This document shows, piece after piece, positions 62,143 to 64,000 of a stretch of 64,000 nucleotides of DNA; positions within the stretch are counted from its first letter, which is position 1; every line of letters begins with the position of its first letter. This stretch comes from CAZUMW01 sp964621615 (lineage in GTDB: Bacteria > Desulfobacterota > WTBG01 > CAIYCZ01 > CAIRTM01). The stretch spans positions 1 through 64,000 of the forward strand of contig CAZUMW010000006.1 in NCBI GenBank assembly GCA_964621615.1, read 5' to 3'. The translations under genes and the position numbers were made by a program. The notes under the pieces were generated by a model. It worked only from the letters and a program-made list of their open reading frames with translations. It was not told where the DNA came from and did not search any database.

Positions 62143-63204
62143 TCACTCAGGCGTTTTTCGAAAAAAATTTTTCATAAGGCTTCGTCGCAACCTGCCTCTG
62201 TTTTCTTTTACATACTGCCGTATCCCCTTGTAGCGGTTACAGGTGCGGCATATGGCCGGAATATCGCCACTGCGCCACCTTTGGCGAAGCTGGGTAAGGG
62301 CGCTCCCGAACCATGCATCACGCATCGATACACGGTTAAAGCTTTCATAGGCAAGCGTATTTTCTATATCACGACAGGTACACACCGTAATATCTCCGTT
62401 CTCACAAACCACCAGCTTCCGGTACAGCTCAAAGCAGGGATCATTAGAAACAGGCAGCGCCTCAAGGAACGATTCGCCCCGGGGAAGATCTCTCTGAGAA
62501 ATCAACCCGTTCCATCGGTCATATCCTCCTTCTAAAAAATATATGTACTTTTCTTTCATAAGACTGCTGAGCCCTATATACTCTTTTGTATTATATGTTG
62601 TTGCGATAGGCTGATCAGTCCTAAGATGCAGTGTGATTCTTACCGGCTCCCCAAGCTCCTTGTTTGTCAGCAGCAGCTTCTCGAAAATGGCGGTTACCTG
62701 CTCATATCTATCAACATTAAAAAGCCTTTTATACATCTGCGGGCCCCCCAGGCAGGTCGACACGGCGATACGGCTTAGCCCTGAGCAGAGAAGAGGCTGA
62801 ATTAATTCATCCCGAAGACCGATCAGATTTGTATAAAAAAAGATATTATGAATAGTGCTTTTTTCTTTAGCATAGCGCACATACGTAATCAGGTTGGGAT
62901 CAACCAGCGGATCCCCCACCGTCGGGGTAAAATTGAGACCGCCGCCGCCCATTTCAGCGTATTCATCAATGGCACGACGCACCATATCGGGAGGAGCTGT
63001 TGCCCTGCTTCGCTTCATAAAACGATAGGCGCAAAAAGAGCACCTGGCGTTGCAAATGTTGGTTGTTGCCAGTGTCAGCGATGGCACCCTGCTTTCTACA
63101 TGCTTCAGGATATAGTGTTCTTCAGCTTTGGAAAGCGGCATGCTCTGAAGAAGCCTGCTGAAGCTGTTTGCAGCAAAGACTTTAAGTGAGGAGAAACGGC
63201 TCAT
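62143..63204 (-). CDS. Radical SAM/SPASM-type protein
   Basis: 353 aa. The radical SAM cluster is Cys51, 55, 58 in TNICNARCSFCAYRFMKRS. A second Cys set at the C-terminus (VVCENGDITVCTCRDIENT, AICRTCNRYKGIRQYV) fits a SPASM or twitch domain that binds extra iron-sulfur clusters. GGGLNFTPTVGDPLVDPNL is the GE-like core motif. SPASM proteins modify peptides, sugars or other small molecules. Its start overlaps the stop of the upstream asparagine synthetase gene (ATGA), and a second AS-like gene follows 1 bp later, so the three work together. Confidence 0.85.
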   Translation of the reverse strand: MSRFSSLKVFAANSFSRLLQSMPLSKAEEHYILKHVESRVPSLTLATTNICNARCSFCAYRFMKRSRATAPPDMVRRAIDEYAEMGGGGLNFTPTVGDPLVDPNLITYVRYAKEKSTIHNIFFYTNLIGLRDELIQPLLCSGLSRIAVSTCLGGPQMYKRLFNVDRYEQVTAIFEKLLLTNKELGEPVRITLHLRTDQPIATTYNTKEYIGLSSLMKEKYIYFLEGGYDRWNGLISQRDLPRGESFLEALPVSNDPCFELYRKLVVCENGDITVCTCRDIENTLAYESFNRVSMRDAWFGSALTQLRQRWRSGDIPAICRTCNRYKGIRQYVKENRGRLRRSLMKNFFRKTPE

Positions 63205-64000
63205 GCAGAAACTGCCTGCCGGTCAATGAAAAGGCGATGCCATATCTCGAACCGGATGAGTATCATCAATGCGGCTTTATGGTCTTTTTCGCCGCGCTCA
63301 TGCTCACGGATTGCTTTTTCCACCGCATCGCTTTCATAAATCCCGCGCTGCTTGAAGGTTGTGTCTGTGAGCAGGTCAAAAAATCTGCCCAGGTGCCTGC
63401 GGTCCTTCAGCCACTTACTGTATGGAAGGACAAACCCCACCTTGCGCCGAAAAGCAAAATCGGGGTTGAAATATTTTTGTGCCAGCTTTTTGAGAATATA
63501 TTTTGGGGATTTTTTGATCTTTTCATGTGCACTGAATCCATTCACCAGATCAAACATGGTATGAACGCAATAGGGCACACGCGCCTCTACGGACATCGAC
63601 ATCGACATTTTATCCTGCCGCTCAAGAAGCGACCCAAGATAGCTGGTTTGATCAGAAGCAAATATTTTTCCAGGCAGGTCATAAAATCTGCCGGATACCG
63701 ATTCGCGATATGGAATTTTCTTTTCGATATCATGCAGGCGCACAAACGGTCCCATTTCCCTGGACCACTGCTCATACAGCCCGAAATCATACATGAGCAG
63801 TTTCCGTAATCCTTTGCCCCGCCAGAGGGGGGGGATCATAAACGGGCGAACCCCGGAACGTTTTAATGCAAAGGCAATACCCTGGCTGCTAAGCCCGGTG
63901 ATATGCGCATAGCGATCGTATCCGCCAAAAAGTTCATCGGCACCTTCTCCGGTCAAAATCACTTTTGAGTTTTCTGCAGAATGCCGGCACAATTCCATCA
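63201..64000 (-). CDS. Asparagine synthetase B family protein, C-terminal part (cut by window edge)
   Basis: Only the last 266 codons are inside the window. They contain LTGEGADELFGGYDRYAHITG, QDKMSMSMSVEARVPYCVHTMFDLVN and the C-terminal RKVGFVLPYSKWLKD, the standard synthetase-domain blocks. The glutaminase and PP-loop parts lie to the right. Third member of its family in this locus. Whether it has the nucleophile Cys cannot be seen. Overlaps the radical SAM gene by 4 bp. Confidence 0.88.
   Translation of the reverse strand, partial: MELCRHSAENSKVILTGEGADELFGGYDRYAHITGLSSQGIAFALKRSGVRPFMIPPLWRGKGLRKLLMYDFGLYEQWSREMGPFVRLHDIEKKIPYRESVSGRFYDLPGKIFASDQTSYLGSLLERQDKMSMSMSVEARVPYCVHTMFDLVNGFSAHEKIKKSPKYILKKLAQKYFNPDFAFRRKVGFVLPYSKWLKDRRHLGRFFDLLTDTTFKQRGIYESDAVEKAIREHERGEKDHKAALMILIRFEIWHRLFIDRQAVSA

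Noticed and set aside
1..64000. CRISPR array or cas genes
   Set aside because: No regularly spaced repeats of 24-40 bp and no Cas-like proteins were seen; the defence content is limited to the type I system and its cargo.

Overview
The window reads as chromosomal DNA of a Gram-negative, probably anaerobic bacterium. The supporting evidence is lipoprotein signals, a FlgO-type outer-membrane protein, an ADP-forming acetate-CoA ligase operon and a long surface-polysaccharide locus. No rRNA or marker gene fixes the lineage. The gene style is compatible with Desulfobacterota or relatives, but that is a guess.

The left 19 kb is an accessory region. A transglutaminase-like/TPR gene runs off the left edge. 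A DUF3800 gene follows, cut after its fifth codon by a complete ISL3-family insertion sequence with exact 8-bp target duplications, and a structured RNA candidate lies directly behind it. Then come remnants: a ParB-like fragment and a PQQ-propeller fragment joined to a truncated copy of a small mobile-element gene. A minus-strand type I restriction-modification island (4.4-14.4 kb) is arranged hsdM, AlbA_2/ATPase gene, hsdS, a three-gene overlapping cassette (DUF3800 protein, a possible nuclease, a small unknown), then hsdR. The island is bracketed by 170-bp direct repeats. To its right (14.8-18.9 kb) is a small integrated element: a 46-aa gene, a repeat-rich origin-like region, two small genes, a DUF3854 primase/helicase, an AlpA-like regulator with its Shine-Dalgarno in a hairpin, and a small-RNA candidate. 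It stops just short of the 3' end of tRNA-Leu(CAA), a usual integration site. No integrase is visible.

The middle (19.5-38 kb) is ordinary chromosome: a glycine-zipper lipoprotein, two small conserved-looking proteins, an acyl-CoA energy operon (CoA-transferase/GNAT fusion, ADP-forming acetate-CoA ligase, BioD/DRTGG protein), a J-domain protein, secreted and lipoproteins including FlgO, and a tightly overlapping folate operon (folK-folE-pabA-pabB). Behind pabB is a 92-bp tandem duplication carrying REP-like palindromes. Two paralogous glycosyltransferases and a methyltransferase follow.

From 38.2 kb to the right edge almost everything is on the minus strand and belongs to a surface glycan locus. 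It holds at least six more glycosyltransferases, three sulfotransferases (one frameshifted) plus a fragment, two FkbM methyltransferases, a GT-C-like membrane protein, an ABC flippase, two radical SAM enzymes, a TagB/F-like polyol-phosphate transferase, a LicC-like nucleotidyltransferase, a nitrilase and three asparagine-synthetase-like enzymes. Together these predict a heavily decorated (sulfated, methylated, polyol-phosphate and amide bearing) surface polymer. A PIN-toxin remnant sits inside this locus.
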